Position numbers and translations under genes: made by a program. Positions 24,849 to 32,742 of a stretch of 64,000 bases of DNA are shown in pieces. The stretch spans positions 124,001 through 188,000 of the forward strand of contig NZ_FNFQ01000001.1 in NCBI RefSeq assembly GCF_900101175.1, given 5' to 3'. Numbering within the stretch: position 1 is the first letter of the stretch; each line of letters starts with the position of its first letter. The notes under the pieces are model-generated. The model worked only from the letters and a program-made list of their open reading frames with translations, made no database searches and had not been told where the DNA came from. This stretch comes from Stenotrophomonas pavanii. GTDB lineage: Bacteria; Pseudomonadota; Gammaproteobacteria; Xanthomonadales; Xanthomonadaceae.

Positions 24849-25964
24849 TCAGCGCGGCGCCACGTACCCACCCGGCACGCCTTCCGGCGACAGCACCAGC
24901 TGCCACAACTGCGCATGGCGGCAGCGGAAGGTGGCCATCGACCCGGCCAGGTAGAAACGCCACATGCGCCGGAAGTGCTCGTCGTAGCGCGCATCCAACT
25001 GCGGCCACGCCGCTTCCACGTTGCGCCGCCAGGCCTGCAGGGTCAGGTCGTAGTCGGTGCCGAAGTTGTGCCAGTCCTCCAGCACGAAACGGCCTTCGAA
25101 CGCCCGGGTGATCTGCACCGCCGACGGCAGCATCGAATTGGGGAAGATGTAGCGCGCGATCCACGGATCGGTGCGATGCCGCGAGATGTTGGTGCCGATG
25201 GTATGCAGCAGCAGCAACCCGCGCGGCGACAGGCAGCGTTTGGCCACCTCGAAGAAACTTGCGTAATTCTTGTCCCCGACGTGCTCGAACATGCCGATCG
25301 AGAAGATCGCATCGAACGGCTCATCCAGTTCACGGTAGTCCTGCAGGCGGATCTCGATCGGCAGGCCCGCGCACAACTGCCGCGCGAACTCGGCCTGCTC
25401 CTGCGAAATCGTCACGCCCACGCCGCTGACACCGTAGCGCTCGGCCGCGAACTTCAGGGCTTCGCCCCAACCGCAGCCGATGTCCAGCACGCGCTGGCCC
25501 GGGCGCAGCCCCAGCTTGCGGCAGACCAGATCAAGCTTTGCTTCCTGCGCGGCATCCAGGTCACCGGCATGGCGCCAGTAGCCGCAGCTGTAGACCAGCC
25601 GCTGGCCCAGCATGGCCTGGTAGAGATCGTTGCCGAGGTCGTAGTGGCGGCGGCCGACTTCGTAGCTGCCCTGCCCGGCCTGCAGGTTGAACAGGCGCGC
25701 CTTCAGCGCATCGGCCACTTCGCGCCAGCCGTGCACCCGTTCGTCCAGGTGCGCCTGCATCAGGTGGACCAGGAATTCATCCAGGACGTTGGCATCCCAC
25801 CAGCCGTCCATGTAGCTCTCGCCGAGGCCGAGCGAGCCCTGGCCCATGACCCGCGCGAAGAAGCGTGGGTCATGCACCTGGATGTCCTGTGGCTGGGTGC
25901 CGCCGATGCGGACCCCGGCTTCGTGGAGCAGGCCGGCGACCCGCTCCTGCAACCCTGTATCCAC
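24849..25964 (-). CDS. cfa: Cyclopropane-fatty-acyl-phospholipid synthase
   Basis: A 371-residue SAM-dependent enzyme that methylenates cis double bonds of membrane phospholipid acyl chains. The SAM site VLDIGCGWGEALKFAAERYG and the following GVTISQEQ are in the middle. SIGMFEHVGDKNYASFF and YIFPNSMLPS are family signatures. The start is GTG 25964, preceded closely (4 bases) by AGGAGG, giving a length near the 382 of E. coli Cfa. It follows the DUF3298 lipoprotein gene by 19 bases on the same strand and may be co-transcribed with it. Confidence 0.93.
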   Translation of the reverse strand: MDTGLQERVAGLLHEAGVRIGGTQPQDIQVHDPRFFARVMGQGSLGLGESYMDGWWDANVLDEFLVHLMQAHLDERVHGWREVADALKARLFNLQAGQGSYEVGRRHYDLGNDLYQAMLGQRLVYSCGYWRHAGDLDAAQEAKLDLVCRKLGLRPGQRVLDIGCGWGEALKFAAERYGVSGVGVTISQEQAEFARQLCAGLPIEIRLQDYRELDEPFDAIFSIGMFEHVGDKNYASFFEVAKRCLSPRGLLLLHTIGTNISRHRTDPWIARYIFPNSMLPSAVQITRAFEGRFVLEDWHNFGTDYDLTLQAWRRNVEAAWPQLDARYDEHFRRMWRFYLAGSMATFRCRHAQLWQLVLSPEGVPGGYVAPR

Positions 25965-25983
25965 GCCACCTCCTCGACTGCGG

Positions 25984-26838
25984 TCAACCGCGTGCGAACA
26001 GCTCCACGTAGTCCTTGGCCACGTGCGGCAACAGCACCGCCGCCGGTACGTCGGCGGTCTGGGTGCCATCCGAGTATGGCCCCACCTGGTACGGCGGGAA
26101 CACAAAGCGCAGCGCGGTGATCTGCCCCTTGTCGTTGGTCAACGGCTGGAACTGGCTGAAATTGTCGGCCTGCGGCCCGGTACCGTCGGCGATCATGCGT
26201 GACGCGTTGCGCAGCGATTCCTGCAGCTGGGCCGGATCCATGTCCTCGCCGCTGAGGCGGGTGGCCACGCGTTCGCGCAGCTGGTCGGCGACGAAATCGC
26301 TGATCGCCTTCCAGCCCTTGGCATCGGCCACCAGCTTTTCGGCACTGAGCATCTGCTGCTGCTGCGGCAACCACACAAAGCGCGCCACCAGCGGCTCGCC
26401 GTGGGCGCCACCGGTATAACGGCTGCCATCGGCACTGACCACCACCAGCTGCGGGGTTTCCAGCAGTTTCTCGAAACTCAGCGACAGTTCGTAGGGCATG
26501 GTCGGCTTGTCGTTGCCCAGCCCGTCCAGCGCCTGCTGCAGGTCACTGCGCGCACTGGTCGCATAGCTCTGCAGCGCGCGGGCCAGGCCCGGATAACGGT
26601 CGATGCCCGCCGGGTAACTGATACCCACCACTTCGCGCTCGTTGTTCTCGATCACGTCGCGCAGGTCCAGCGCTGCTTCCGTGGCCGGCGTTTCGCCCGC
26701 GGCCGTCGCCTCGGCGGCAGGAGCCGCCTCGGTCGCCGGTGCCGGCTCGCTTTCACGCTGGCAACCGGCCAGCAACAGCACGCCCACCACGCCGGCCAGC
26801 ACGCTGCCGTGCAATGGCCGGTTGTTTCCAATCTTCAT
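25984..26838 (-). CDS. DUF3298/RsiV-like lipoprotein
   Basis: A 284-residue lipoprotein. The signal peptide ends in LLLAGC with Cys26. An Ala/Glu/Pro-rich linker (residues about 30-60) leads to a globular domain with YELSLSFEKLLETP and SADGSRYTGGAHGEP, the latter being the conserved Gly-Gly-Ala-His-Gly region of DUF3298/PdaC-RsiV C-terminal domains. Its role is not established. Relatives bind or sense cell-wall ligands. ATG 26838 follows an AGGGGA site. It precedes cfa by 19 bases. Confidence 0.8.
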   Translation of the reverse strand: MKIGNNRPLHGSVLAGVVGVLLLAGCQRESEPAPATEAAPAAEATAAGETPATEAALDLRDVIENNEREVVGISYPAGIDRYPGLARALQSYATSARSDLQQALDGLGNDKPTMPYELSLSFEKLLETPQLVVVSADGSRYTGGAHGEPLVARFVWLPQQQQMLSAEKLVADAKGWKAISDFVADQLRERVATRLSGEDMDPAQLQESLRNASRMIADGTGPQADNFSQFQPLTNDKGQITALRFVFPPYQVGPYSDGTQTADVPAAVLLPHVAKDYVELFARG

Positions 26839-26902
26839 CGGGATCCCCTGTTCATGTTTGTACATCATCGCCTGCCCTGGCTGAAGCGTGACCCGCTGGC
26901 AT

Positions 26903-27205
26903 TCAGCCAGCGAGCAGGTCGTGGTACTCCTCGTGCCGCTGCAGGAAGGCCTCGGCATAGGAACATGCCGGCACCACCTTGTACTTCTGCTCACGGGCGA
27001 AACGCAGTGCCACACGGGTCAGCTCACCGGCGATGCCGCGGCCAGCGATCGGCTCGGGCACCTCGGTGTGGGTGATGACCATGCGCTTGCGCTTGATCTG
27101 GTAGTCCAGCACCGCCAGCTGTCCTCGCACACGGGCGGTGAAGCGGTGGTTGGCCAGGTCATGTTCGACCTCGTAGGCCAGACCGGGGGGCGTGACCGAA
27201 GCCAT
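26903..27205 (-). CDS. Small GNAT-like N-acetyltransferase (YjdJ/NATD1 type)
   Basis: A 100-residue minimal GNAT protein. The fold is recognisable from the acetyl-CoA loop EPIAGRGIAGELTRVALRFA (residues about 50-69), preceded by MVITHTEVP, and from the C-terminal VPACSYAEAFLQRHEEY. Proteins of this group lack the usual N-terminal strands and their substrate is unknown. It is transcribed away from the 53-codon gene at 27415. The 209-base divergent spacer contains the sigma-54-type promoter of that gene. Confidence 0.85.
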   Translation of the reverse strand: MASVTPPGLAYEVEHDLANHRFTARVRGQLAVLDYQIKRKRMVITHTEVPEPIAGRGIAGELTRVALRFAREQKYKVVPACSYAEAFLQRHEEYHDLLAG

Positions 27206-27364
27206 GGAACTGTCTCCTGCGGCGACTGCGTGGATGGTGCGCAGCCGGGCGCCATGATCGCGTGAAGCCTGAACAGGGGCAAGTCCAGTCCATTCACGTC
27301 AGTTTTCGACCCTCAAGCTGGAGGGCCGCCGGCCGCTATCGCCTGTGGAGGGGTACGGCCGGGC

Positions 27365-27379
27365 TGGCACGACCCTTGC
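27365..27379 (+). promoter_or_regulatory. Sigma-54 (RpoN) -24/-12 promoter
   Basis: TGGCACGACCCTTGC matches the consensus TGGCACG-N4-TTGC exactly, with GG at 27366-27367 and GC at 27378-27379, the required 12-base offset. The base after TTGC is G instead of A/T. The start site is expected near 27391, leaving a leader of about 24 bases to ATG 27415. Confidence 0.8.
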
Positions 27380-27414
27380 GATCCTTGACCCTGCGCACCA
27401 CCGTGGAGCTTCCC

Positions 27415-27576
27415 ATGCACGCCAGCAATTCCCATACCGATACCGACCGCGCCCTGCTGGAGGGCCTGCTGCAACTGGCGGTGGAAGGGCAGACCGAGGA
27501 CCAGGATTTCCAGCGTATCGGCGAGGAAGTGTTCGCCCGCCTGCTGGATACCTACGGCCAGCAGACGGCGGTCTGA
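27415..27576 (+). CDS. 53-residue protein of unknown function, sigma-54 promoter upstream
   Basis: A short acidic protein (MHASNSHTDTDRALLEGLLQ and on), predicted mostly helical after residue 10, with no membrane segment or cysteine. ATG 27415 follows a GTGGAGC ribosome-binding site at good spacing. The near-perfect -24/-12 promoter about 36 bases upstream of the start supports real expression under an enhancer-binding protein, for example nitrogen, motility or stress control. No family is recognised. A perfect GGGGTCGGATC hairpin follows the stop. Confidence 0.68.
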   Translation: MHASNSHTDTDRALLEGLLQLAVEGQTEDQDFQRIGEEVFARLLDTYGQQTAV

Positions 27577-27601
27577 GCCCGGGCGGGCTGCCGCCCCGCG
27601 C

Positions 27602-27627
27602 GGGGTCGGATCGATGGATCCGACCCC
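27602..27627. repeat. GGGGTCGGATC perfect inverted repeat
   Basis: Arms GGGGTCGGATC and GATCCGACCCC (11 bp) surround GATG. It lies between the convergent 53-codon gene and the rhomboid gene, and belongs to the same family as the palindromes at 1379, 19024 and 19074. It has no T tract, so it would act as an mRNA end stabiliser rather than as a classic terminator. Confidence 0.85.
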
Positions 27628-27634
27628 GGCTCCC

Positions 27635-28261
27635 TCAACCGCCGCCGAGGCGGAAGGTCGGGTTGGAGAGTTCGCGCAGGAAGTGGTTGAAGATGCTCGG
27701 CTGCATGGCCAGCATGAAGATCACGCCGAACGCCGCGCCCGCCAGGTGCGCGCTGTGGTTGATGCGGTCGCCGCCGCGCTTGTCCATCCAGATGCTGTAG
27801 CCGACGTAGAACGCGGCATAGATGATCGCCGGTGCCGGGATGAAGAACACCAGGATGATCGACCACGGCTTGATCAGGATGAAGGCGAACAGCACCGCCG
27901 ACACCGCCCCGGACGCTCCGAGGCTGAGGTAGTTCGGGTTCTTCTGGTTCTTCAGGTAGCTGGGCAGGATCGAGACCAGCAGCGCACCGATGTAGAACGC
28001 CGGGTAGGTCAGGTAGCTGCCGGTCAGCTGCACCATCACGCTCTCGATGAACCCCCCGAAGAAGAACAGGGTGATCATGTTGAAGATCAGGTGCGACCAG
28101 TCGGCGTGGATGAAGCCATAGGTCACCAGCCGGTCGTACTGGCGGTGACGGTCGATGGCGGGCGGCCACAGGATCAGGCGGTCGGCCAGCTTGCGGTTGT
28201 TGAACGCCATCCACGACAGGATGGCGGTGATGGCGATCAACAGCAGATTGACGGGGGTCAT
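27635..28261 (-). CDS. Rhomboid-family intramembrane serine protease
   Basis: A 208-residue polytopic membrane protease that cleaves transmembrane segments of substrates. The catalytic Ser is in SLGASGAVSAVLFAF and the catalytic His in INHSAHLAGAAFG. The oxyanion region YGFIHADWSHLIFNMITLFF is typical. Six hydrophobic segments are visible, the basic rhomboid fold, with no extra domain. It follows the POT transporter gene by 7 bases on the same strand, suggesting co-transcription. Substrate is unknown. Confidence 0.93.
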   Translation of the reverse strand: MTPVNLLLIAITAILSWMAFNNRKLADRLILWPPAIDRHRQYDRLVTYGFIHADWSHLIFNMITLFFFGGFIESVMVQLTGSYLTYPAFYIGALLVSILPSYLKNQKNPNYLSLGASGAVSAVLFAFILIKPWSIILVFFIPAPAIIYAAFYVGYSIWMDKRGGDRINHSAHLAGAAFGVIFMLAMQPSIFNHFLRELSNPTFRLGGG

Positions 28262-28268
28262 GTCAGGC

Positions 28269-29846
28269 TCAGGCGCTGCGGTAGTTGTCGACCATACGAT
28301 AGCGTTTCGCGTACCAACCGAAGGCCAACGCCGCGACGAAGGCGAAGCCGGCGAAGAAGAACATCAGGAAGGCCGCCTCGCTCAGCCCTGTACCGGCGAT
28401 CTGGTGGGTCACGGTGTCGTTGCGCACGGCGGCGTTGGACAGCAGCACCCACAGGTTGCCGATGGTGGTGGTCAGGTTCCAGAAGCTCATCACCACGCCC
28501 TTCATGGCCTGCGGCGCCTGGCTGTAGGCGAATTCCAGGCCGGTGGCCGAGACCAGCACCTCACCGAAGGTCAGCAGCGCGTACGGCAGCATCTGCCAGA
28601 AGATCGACATGGCGTTGCCGCCGTCCATCACCACCTGGATGCCGCCGACCACGATCCAGGCCAGGCCGCTGAAGGCGATGCCGGCGGTCATGCGGCGCAG
28701 TGCGGTCGGCTCGAAGCCGAAGCGGCGCAGCGCCGGATACAGCACCAGGTTGTTGAACGGAATCAGGATCATCACCAGCAGCGGGTTCAGTGCCTGCATC
28801 TGCGAGGCGGTGAACCAGCTCGGCATCTGCATCTGCTGGCCCTGCAGCACCCAGGTCGAAGCCTTCTGGTCGAACAGCGAGAAGAACGGCGTGGTCAGCG
28901 CGAAGATCACCAGCACCCGCAACACCGAACGCACGCCCTCCACGGCTTCGGCCGGATGCTGGCCACGGGCGCGGTCCAGCTGCAGCCAGGTGCCGCCGCC
29001 GATGCCGGCGAGGATGGCCACCAGCGCCAGGCACAGGCAGATCACGATGCCCAGCGAGCCGACCAGGGCGAACGAGGCCGCCGCCAGCACCAGGCCAAGC
29101 ACGGCGATCACCAGGCCCGGGCGGCCCTGGCCGGCCACGCGTGCGGTCAGCGCCGTGCGCACCACGTTGGCGAACGAATGCGGATCCTTCGGCGGCAGCG
29201 GCACCAGCACGTAACGCTTGCGGCCCAGCCAGAACACGAAGGTGGCGATGAACATCAGGATGCCGGGGATACCGAACGCCCACTGCGGGCCCCAGTTCTT
29301 CAGCACCAGCGGGATCAGCAGCGAGGCGAACAGCGAGCCGAAGTTGATGATCCAGTAGAAGGCGTCGAAGACGATCTTGGCCAGGTGCTTGTTGCTCTGG
29401 TCGAACTGGTCACCCATGAACGAAGCCACCAGCGGCTTGATGCCGCCGGCACCGAGCGCGATCAGGCCCAGGCCGAGGAAGAAGCCCTCGCGGCTGTTCT
29501 CGAACAGCGCCAGGCACAGGTGGCCGGCGCAGTAGACCAGGCTGAACCAGAGGATGGTGTGGTACTTGCCGAAGAACCGGTCGGCCAGCCAGCCACCGAG
29601 CAGCGGGAAGAAATACACGCCGATCATGAAGCTGTGCATGATGTCCTTGGCTTCTCCGGCACGGCCTTCCGCAGTGATTTCCTGCAGCAGCAGCGAGGTG
29701 ATCAGGAACTGCACCAGGATGTTGCGCATCCCGTAGAAACTGAACCGCTCGCAGGCCTCATTGCCGATGATGTACGGAATCTGGCGCGGCATCTTTCCTT
29801 GGCCGGCGATGGGGGCGACTGCGTCGTGGCTCATCCTGTAGGGCAT
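28269..29846 (-). CDS. Proton-dependent oligopeptide transporter (POT family)
   Basis: A 525-residue MFS-type symporter for di- and tripeptides, with 12-14 membrane helices. The POT signature starts at NEACERFSFYGMRNILVQF (the E-x-x-E-R motif, residues about 29-47). FSLVYCAGHLCLALF and GLIALGAGGIKPLVASFMGD follow as the second signature. Two starts are possible: ATG 29846 and ATG 29834. Neither has an ideally spaced site, though an AGGA lies just before the first. The rhomboid gene is 7 bases downstream. Confidence 0.92.
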   Translation of the reverse strand: MPYRMSHDAVAPIAGQGKMPRQIPYIIGNEACERFSFYGMRNILVQFLITSLLLQEITAEGRAGEAKDIMHSFMIGVYFFPLLGGWLADRFFGKYHTILWFSLVYCAGHLCLALFENSREGFFLGLGLIALGAGGIKPLVASFMGDQFDQSNKHLAKIVFDAFYWIINFGSLFASLLIPLVLKNWGPQWAFGIPGILMFIATFVFWLGRKRYVLVPLPPKDPHSFANVVRTALTARVAGQGRPGLVIAVLGLVLAAASFALVGSLGIVICLCLALVAILAGIGGGTWLQLDRARGQHPAEAVEGVRSVLRVLVIFALTTPFFSLFDQKASTWVLQGQQMQMPSWFTASQMQALNPLLVMILIPFNNLVLYPALRRFGFEPTALRRMTAGIAFSGLAWIVVGGIQVVMDGGNAMSIFWQMLPYALLTFGEVLVSATGLEFAYSQAPQAMKGVVMSFWNLTTTIGNLWVLLSNAAVRNDTVTHQIAGTGLSEAAFLMFFFAGFAFVAALAFGWYAKRYRMVDNYRSA

Positions 29847-29996
29847 TCCTGCAAAGCGAAAGGCGCAAGGTTACCGGAACCGGGGCGCGCCAGGCACGCT
29901 GCAGGGCTGCATGACAACGGTGCCAATCCGTGGCAGGCGATCCCGGCCCTGCCGGAAGTCACGGCACCTGCACGGCAAAAGCGTAAACTTATCGTT

Positions 29997-30845
29997 ATGC
30001 GCCCCCTCGCCCACGCCCGCCTCCTGCTCAGCTGTTTCGCGCTGCTGCTGGCGTTGCAGGCACAGGCACGCCCGCAGGCAGCGGCCACCGCCGCCAGCGG
30101 CAACGGCGCACGGCAACTGACCGTGGCCGCACTGGAACTGCCCAGCCGTGACGATGCGCAGTGGAAGCAGCGCCGTGAGCAGGTCGCACAACTGCTGACC
30201 GAACTGCAGCCGGACGTGATCTCGGTGCAGCAGGTACTGCAGCAGCAGGGCCGCAATCCGGCCTGCTGGCTGGCCAGCCGGCTGCGCTACAGCTGCGACT
30301 TCGTCACCGCCGATCCGCCCAGCCAGCCGCTGCGGCATGGCAACGCAATGCTGACCCGGCTACCGGTCAGCGAAGACGGGGTGACCCTGCTGCATCCTCC
30401 TGGCACCTTCAGCGCGGCCGGCATGATGCGGCTCAAGCTGGGCGAGGCGCTGGTCAATGTCTACGTGGCGCGGCTGCGCCCGGAGCCGGACGAGGCCACC
30501 GCCCGCCAGCACCAGACCAGCGACCTGATGACCTGGATCGGCGCCACCGCCGAAGGCATGCCCAGCCTGATCGCCGGCGACTTCTCCGCAGCGACCGTGG
30601 AACTGGTGCGCAGCACACCGGGATTCCAACCGGCCCGGCGCAATCCTGGCGGCCGGCCCGAGGCGGCCGCGGCCAATGGCGGGGGCAGCACCGGCCACGG
30701 ACTGGATGTGCTGTTCCAGGTCAAGCATTTCGACGGGATCCGCCAGCAGCCGATCCTGCTGCCGGCCGACGGCGACCTGCCCGGGCTGCGCCTGGGCGTG
30801 ATGGCGACCCTGCGCCTGCAGGGCGATACGGCCACTGCGGAATAG
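29997..30845 (+). CDS. Degenerate endonuclease/exonuclease/phosphatase-fold protein
   Basis: A 282-residue secreted protein with a signal peptide (cut near AQA, about residue 24) and the EEP (exonuclease III/DNase I-like) fold. Catalytic positions are lost: DVISVQQV puts Gln79 where the metal-binding Glu of the LQEV motif is expected, YVARL has Arg159 in place of the usual His, AGDFSA has Ser197 instead of Asn, and the C-terminal SDH motif is missing. It is probably a pseudoenzyme. Compare the intact paralogue at 41690-42574. No ribosome-binding site precedes ATG 29997, but a TAAACT box is 8 bases upstream, so the transcript may be leaderless. Confidence 0.78.
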   Translation: MRPLAHARLLLSCFALLLALQAQARPQAAATAASGNGARQLTVAALELPSRDDAQWKQRREQVAQLLTELQPDVISVQQVLQQQGRNPACWLASRLRYSCDFVTADPPSQPLRHGNAMLTRLPVSEDGVTLLHPPGTFSAAGMMRLKLGEALVNVYVARLRPEPDEATARQHQTSDLMTWIGATAEGMPSLIAGDFSAATVELVRSTPGFQPARRNPGGRPEAAAANGGGSTGHGLDVLFQVKHFDGIRQQPILLPADGDLPGLRLGVMATLRLQGDTATAE

Positions 30846-30910
30846 GTAGTGCCGGCCGCGGGCCGGCTCCTCCGGTACCGCACGGTTGCCGGCCAGCGGC
30901 CGGCACTACC
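30845..30910. repeat. Head-to-head pair of SMAG elements at a stop codon
   Basis: GGTAGTGCCGGCCGCGGGCC and the inverted TTGCCGGCCAGCGGCCGGCA ending in CTACC. The first base of the element is the last base of the preceding TAG stop, so the repeat directly abuts the coding region. Confidence 0.88.
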
Positions 30911-30928
30911 GAACGACTGCTGCAACAG

Positions 30929-30956
30929 AAAAGGCCGGGGTCTCCCCCGGCCTTTT
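30929..30956. terminator. Bidirectional rho-independent terminator
   Basis: AAAAGGCCGGGG, a TCTC loop and CCCCGGCCTTTT form a perfect 12-bp stem between the convergent EEP-like and sodA genes. Confidence 0.92.
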
Positions 30957-30977
30957 CCGTTCATCCCGTCACCGCGA

Positions 30978-31589
30978 TCAGGCGATCGCTTCCTGGTAAC
31001 GGCGCTCGACTTCGTTCCAGTCGATGACGTTGAAGAACGCGCCGATGTACTCCGGGCGGCGGTTCTGGTACTTCAGGTAGTACGCGTGTTCCCACACGTC
31101 CAGGCCGAGGATGGGGGTGTTGCCTTCCATCAGCGGGCTGTCCTGGTTGCCGGTGCTCTCGACCACGACCTTCTTGTCCGGAGTCACGCTCAGCCACGCC
31201 CAGCCGCTGCCGAAACGGGTCAGCGCGGCCTTGGTGAAGGCATCCTTGAACTTGTCGAAACCGCCCAGGTCCTTGTCGATGGCCTTGGCCACGTCGCCCA
31301 CCGGGTTGCCGCCGGCATTGGGCGCCATCACGGTCCAGAACAGCGAGTGGTTGGCGTGGCCACCACCGTTGTTGCGCACCGGGCCCTGCAGGTTCTCCGG
31401 CAGCGACTTGAGCTTCTTCACCAGCTCTTCGACCGGCAGGTCAGCGTACTCGGTGCCTTCCAGCGCCGCGTTGACGTTGTTGATGTAGGTCTGGTGATGC
31501 TTGGTGTGATGGATTTCCATCGTCGCCGCGTCGATATGCGGCTCCAGCGCGTCGTAGGCGTAGGACAGCTTGGGCAGGGTGTAGGCCAT
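30978..31589 (-). CDS. sodA: Superoxide dismutase, Mn type
   Basis: A 203-residue cytoplasmic enzyme that converts superoxide to hydrogen peroxide and oxygen. Metal ligands are His27 (MEIHHTKHH), the His of [11 protein letters not shown], and the Asp and His of [28 protein letters not shown] provides the Gln typical of Mn enzymes, and Gly (not Gln) in the NNGGGHAN region supports Mn over Fe. ATG 31589 follows AGGAGA. No manganese or iron operator is evident in the 218-base spacer to the next gene. Confidence 0.95.
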   Translation of the reverse strand: MAYTLPKLSYAYDALEPHIDAATMEIHHTKHHQTYINNVNAALEGTEYADLPVEELVKKLKSLPENLQGPVRNNGGGHANHSLFWTVMAPNAGGNPVGDVAKAIDKDLGGFDKFKDAFTKAALTRFGSGWAWLSVTPDKKVVVESTGNQDSPLMEGNTPILGLDVWEHAYYLKYQNRRPEYIGAFFNVIDWNEVERRYQEAIA

Positions 31590-31807
31590 GATGCATCTCC
31601 TGATTGCGAGGGCACCCGACGTTGTCGGGCGGTGCGCGGTGAATGATGGGGACAGACCGCAAGATTACCAAGGGGGATGTAAAGGAAATTGCGTCCTGCC
31701 AGTGAGTACGACGGCAATTGTTACGCAGCAGTGACGCGGCACCTCCTCATGCACCATGCAGCGCGCAGGCGCTACAGTGCATGCACCACCCTCGCCCGCC
31801 CCAGCCC

Positions 31808-32260
31808 ATGCGCAACCCCCGGCTGCTGATCACCGCCATCGCCCTGCTGCTGCTCGGCCTGGTCGCCAACCATTTCCTGCAACGGCCACCGGCGCCGCAG
31901 TTCGCGCCCGACCTGCAGGGCACGCCCACCGCGCGCGCTACCGCGCCCGCCTCGACCAGCGGGGCCAGCGGCCTGCCCGCGTTCCTGCCTGCCGAAGCAC
32001 GCGCGACCATCGCCCTGATCCAGCGTGGCGGCCCCTTCCCCCACCGCCAGGACGGCAGCACCTTCGGCAACCGCGAGCAGCAGTTGCCGGAGCGGGCACG
32101 CGGCTACTACCGCGAATACACCGTCGACACCCCCGGCGCACGCACCCGTGGCACGCGCCGCATCGTCACCGGCGGCGATCCGCCGGAAGCGTGGTACTAC
32201 ACCGACGACCATTACGCGTCATTCCGCAGCTTCACCGTACCGGCCCAGGGAGCGCAGTGA
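31808..32260 (+). CDS. Secreted barnase-like guanyl ribonuclease
   Basis: A 150-residue RNase of the barnase/RNase N1 superfamily. An N-terminal hydrophobic segment (residues about 6-22) is a signal anchor or signal peptide. The catalytic domain (about 55-148) carries Glu103 (YYREYTVDTPG), Arg117/118 (GTRRIVTG) and His135 (YTDDHYASF), matching barnase Glu73, Arg87 and His102. The stop overlaps the start of the barstar-like gene (TGATG), the expected toxin-inhibitor pairing. ATG 31808 is chosen because it heads the hydrophobic segment; an ATG 27 bases upstream is possible and neither has a good ribosome-binding site. Confidence 0.88.
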   Translation: MRNPRLLITAIALLLLGLVANHFLQRPPAPQFAPDLQGTPTARATAPASTSGASGLPAFLPAEARATIALIQRGGPFPHRQDGSTFGNREQQLPERARGYYREYTVDTPGARTRGTRRIVTGGDPPEAWYYTDDHYASFRSFTVPAQGAQ

Positions 32261-32673
32261 TGAGCCATGATGATTTCGGCCTCGGCCTGCATGACATCAA
32301 CAATGCCGGCGTGTATGCCATCGACAGCGACGACATCGGCGCACTGGCCGCCGCGATGCGCGATGCCGGCCTGAAGGTGATCCGCATCGATCTGGAAAAC
32401 GTCGCCGACAAGCGCACGCTGCTCGCCCGGTTGGCGGCGCAGCTGGATTTCCCCGCCGGTTTCGGCGGCAACTGGGATGCACTGTCGGACAATCTGCGCG
32501 ACCTGCAATGGCTGCCGGCCGCCGGCTATGCGCTGTTCCTGGCCGACGTGGATGCGCTGCGCGCCGGCGCAGCGAAGGACTTCGACACCCTGCTGGACGT
32601 GATGGACGAGACCAGCCGCGACTGGCTCGGCCGCGACGTGCCGTTCTGGGTGTTCCTGTCGCAGAGCGCGTAA
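32260..32673 (+). CDS. Barstar-family ribonuclease inhibitor
   Basis: A 137-residue acidic protein with the barstar fold: IRIDLENVADKRTLLARLAA (residues about 45-64), FPAGFGGNWDALSDNLRDL (about 67-85, the RNase-binding helix) and a C-terminal edge strand. It lacks a signal peptide, so it would protect the cytoplasm from the RNase encoded just upstream before secretion. ATG 32260 overlaps the RNase stop by one base, and GGAG precedes it. The acidic RNase-facing helix is typical. Confidence 0.92.
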   Translation: MSHDDFGLGLHDINNAGVYAIDSDDIGALAAAMRDAGLKVIRIDLENVADKRTLLARLAAQLDFPAGFGGNWDALSDNLRDLQWLPAAGYALFLADVDALRAGAAKDFDTLLDVMDETSRDWLGRDVPFWVFLSQSA

Positions 32674-32742
32674 GGGCAACGCCCTGATGGAGGCCGACCC
32701 TGGTCGGCATGGGCGTGTCCCCCCATGCGTGGATGCGCCGTC

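Noticed and set aside
22241..24994. Minus-strand frame of 917 codons across dcp
   Set aside because: The plus strand encodes an M3 peptidase with an intact HEFGH motif. The antisense frame has no recognisable domain.
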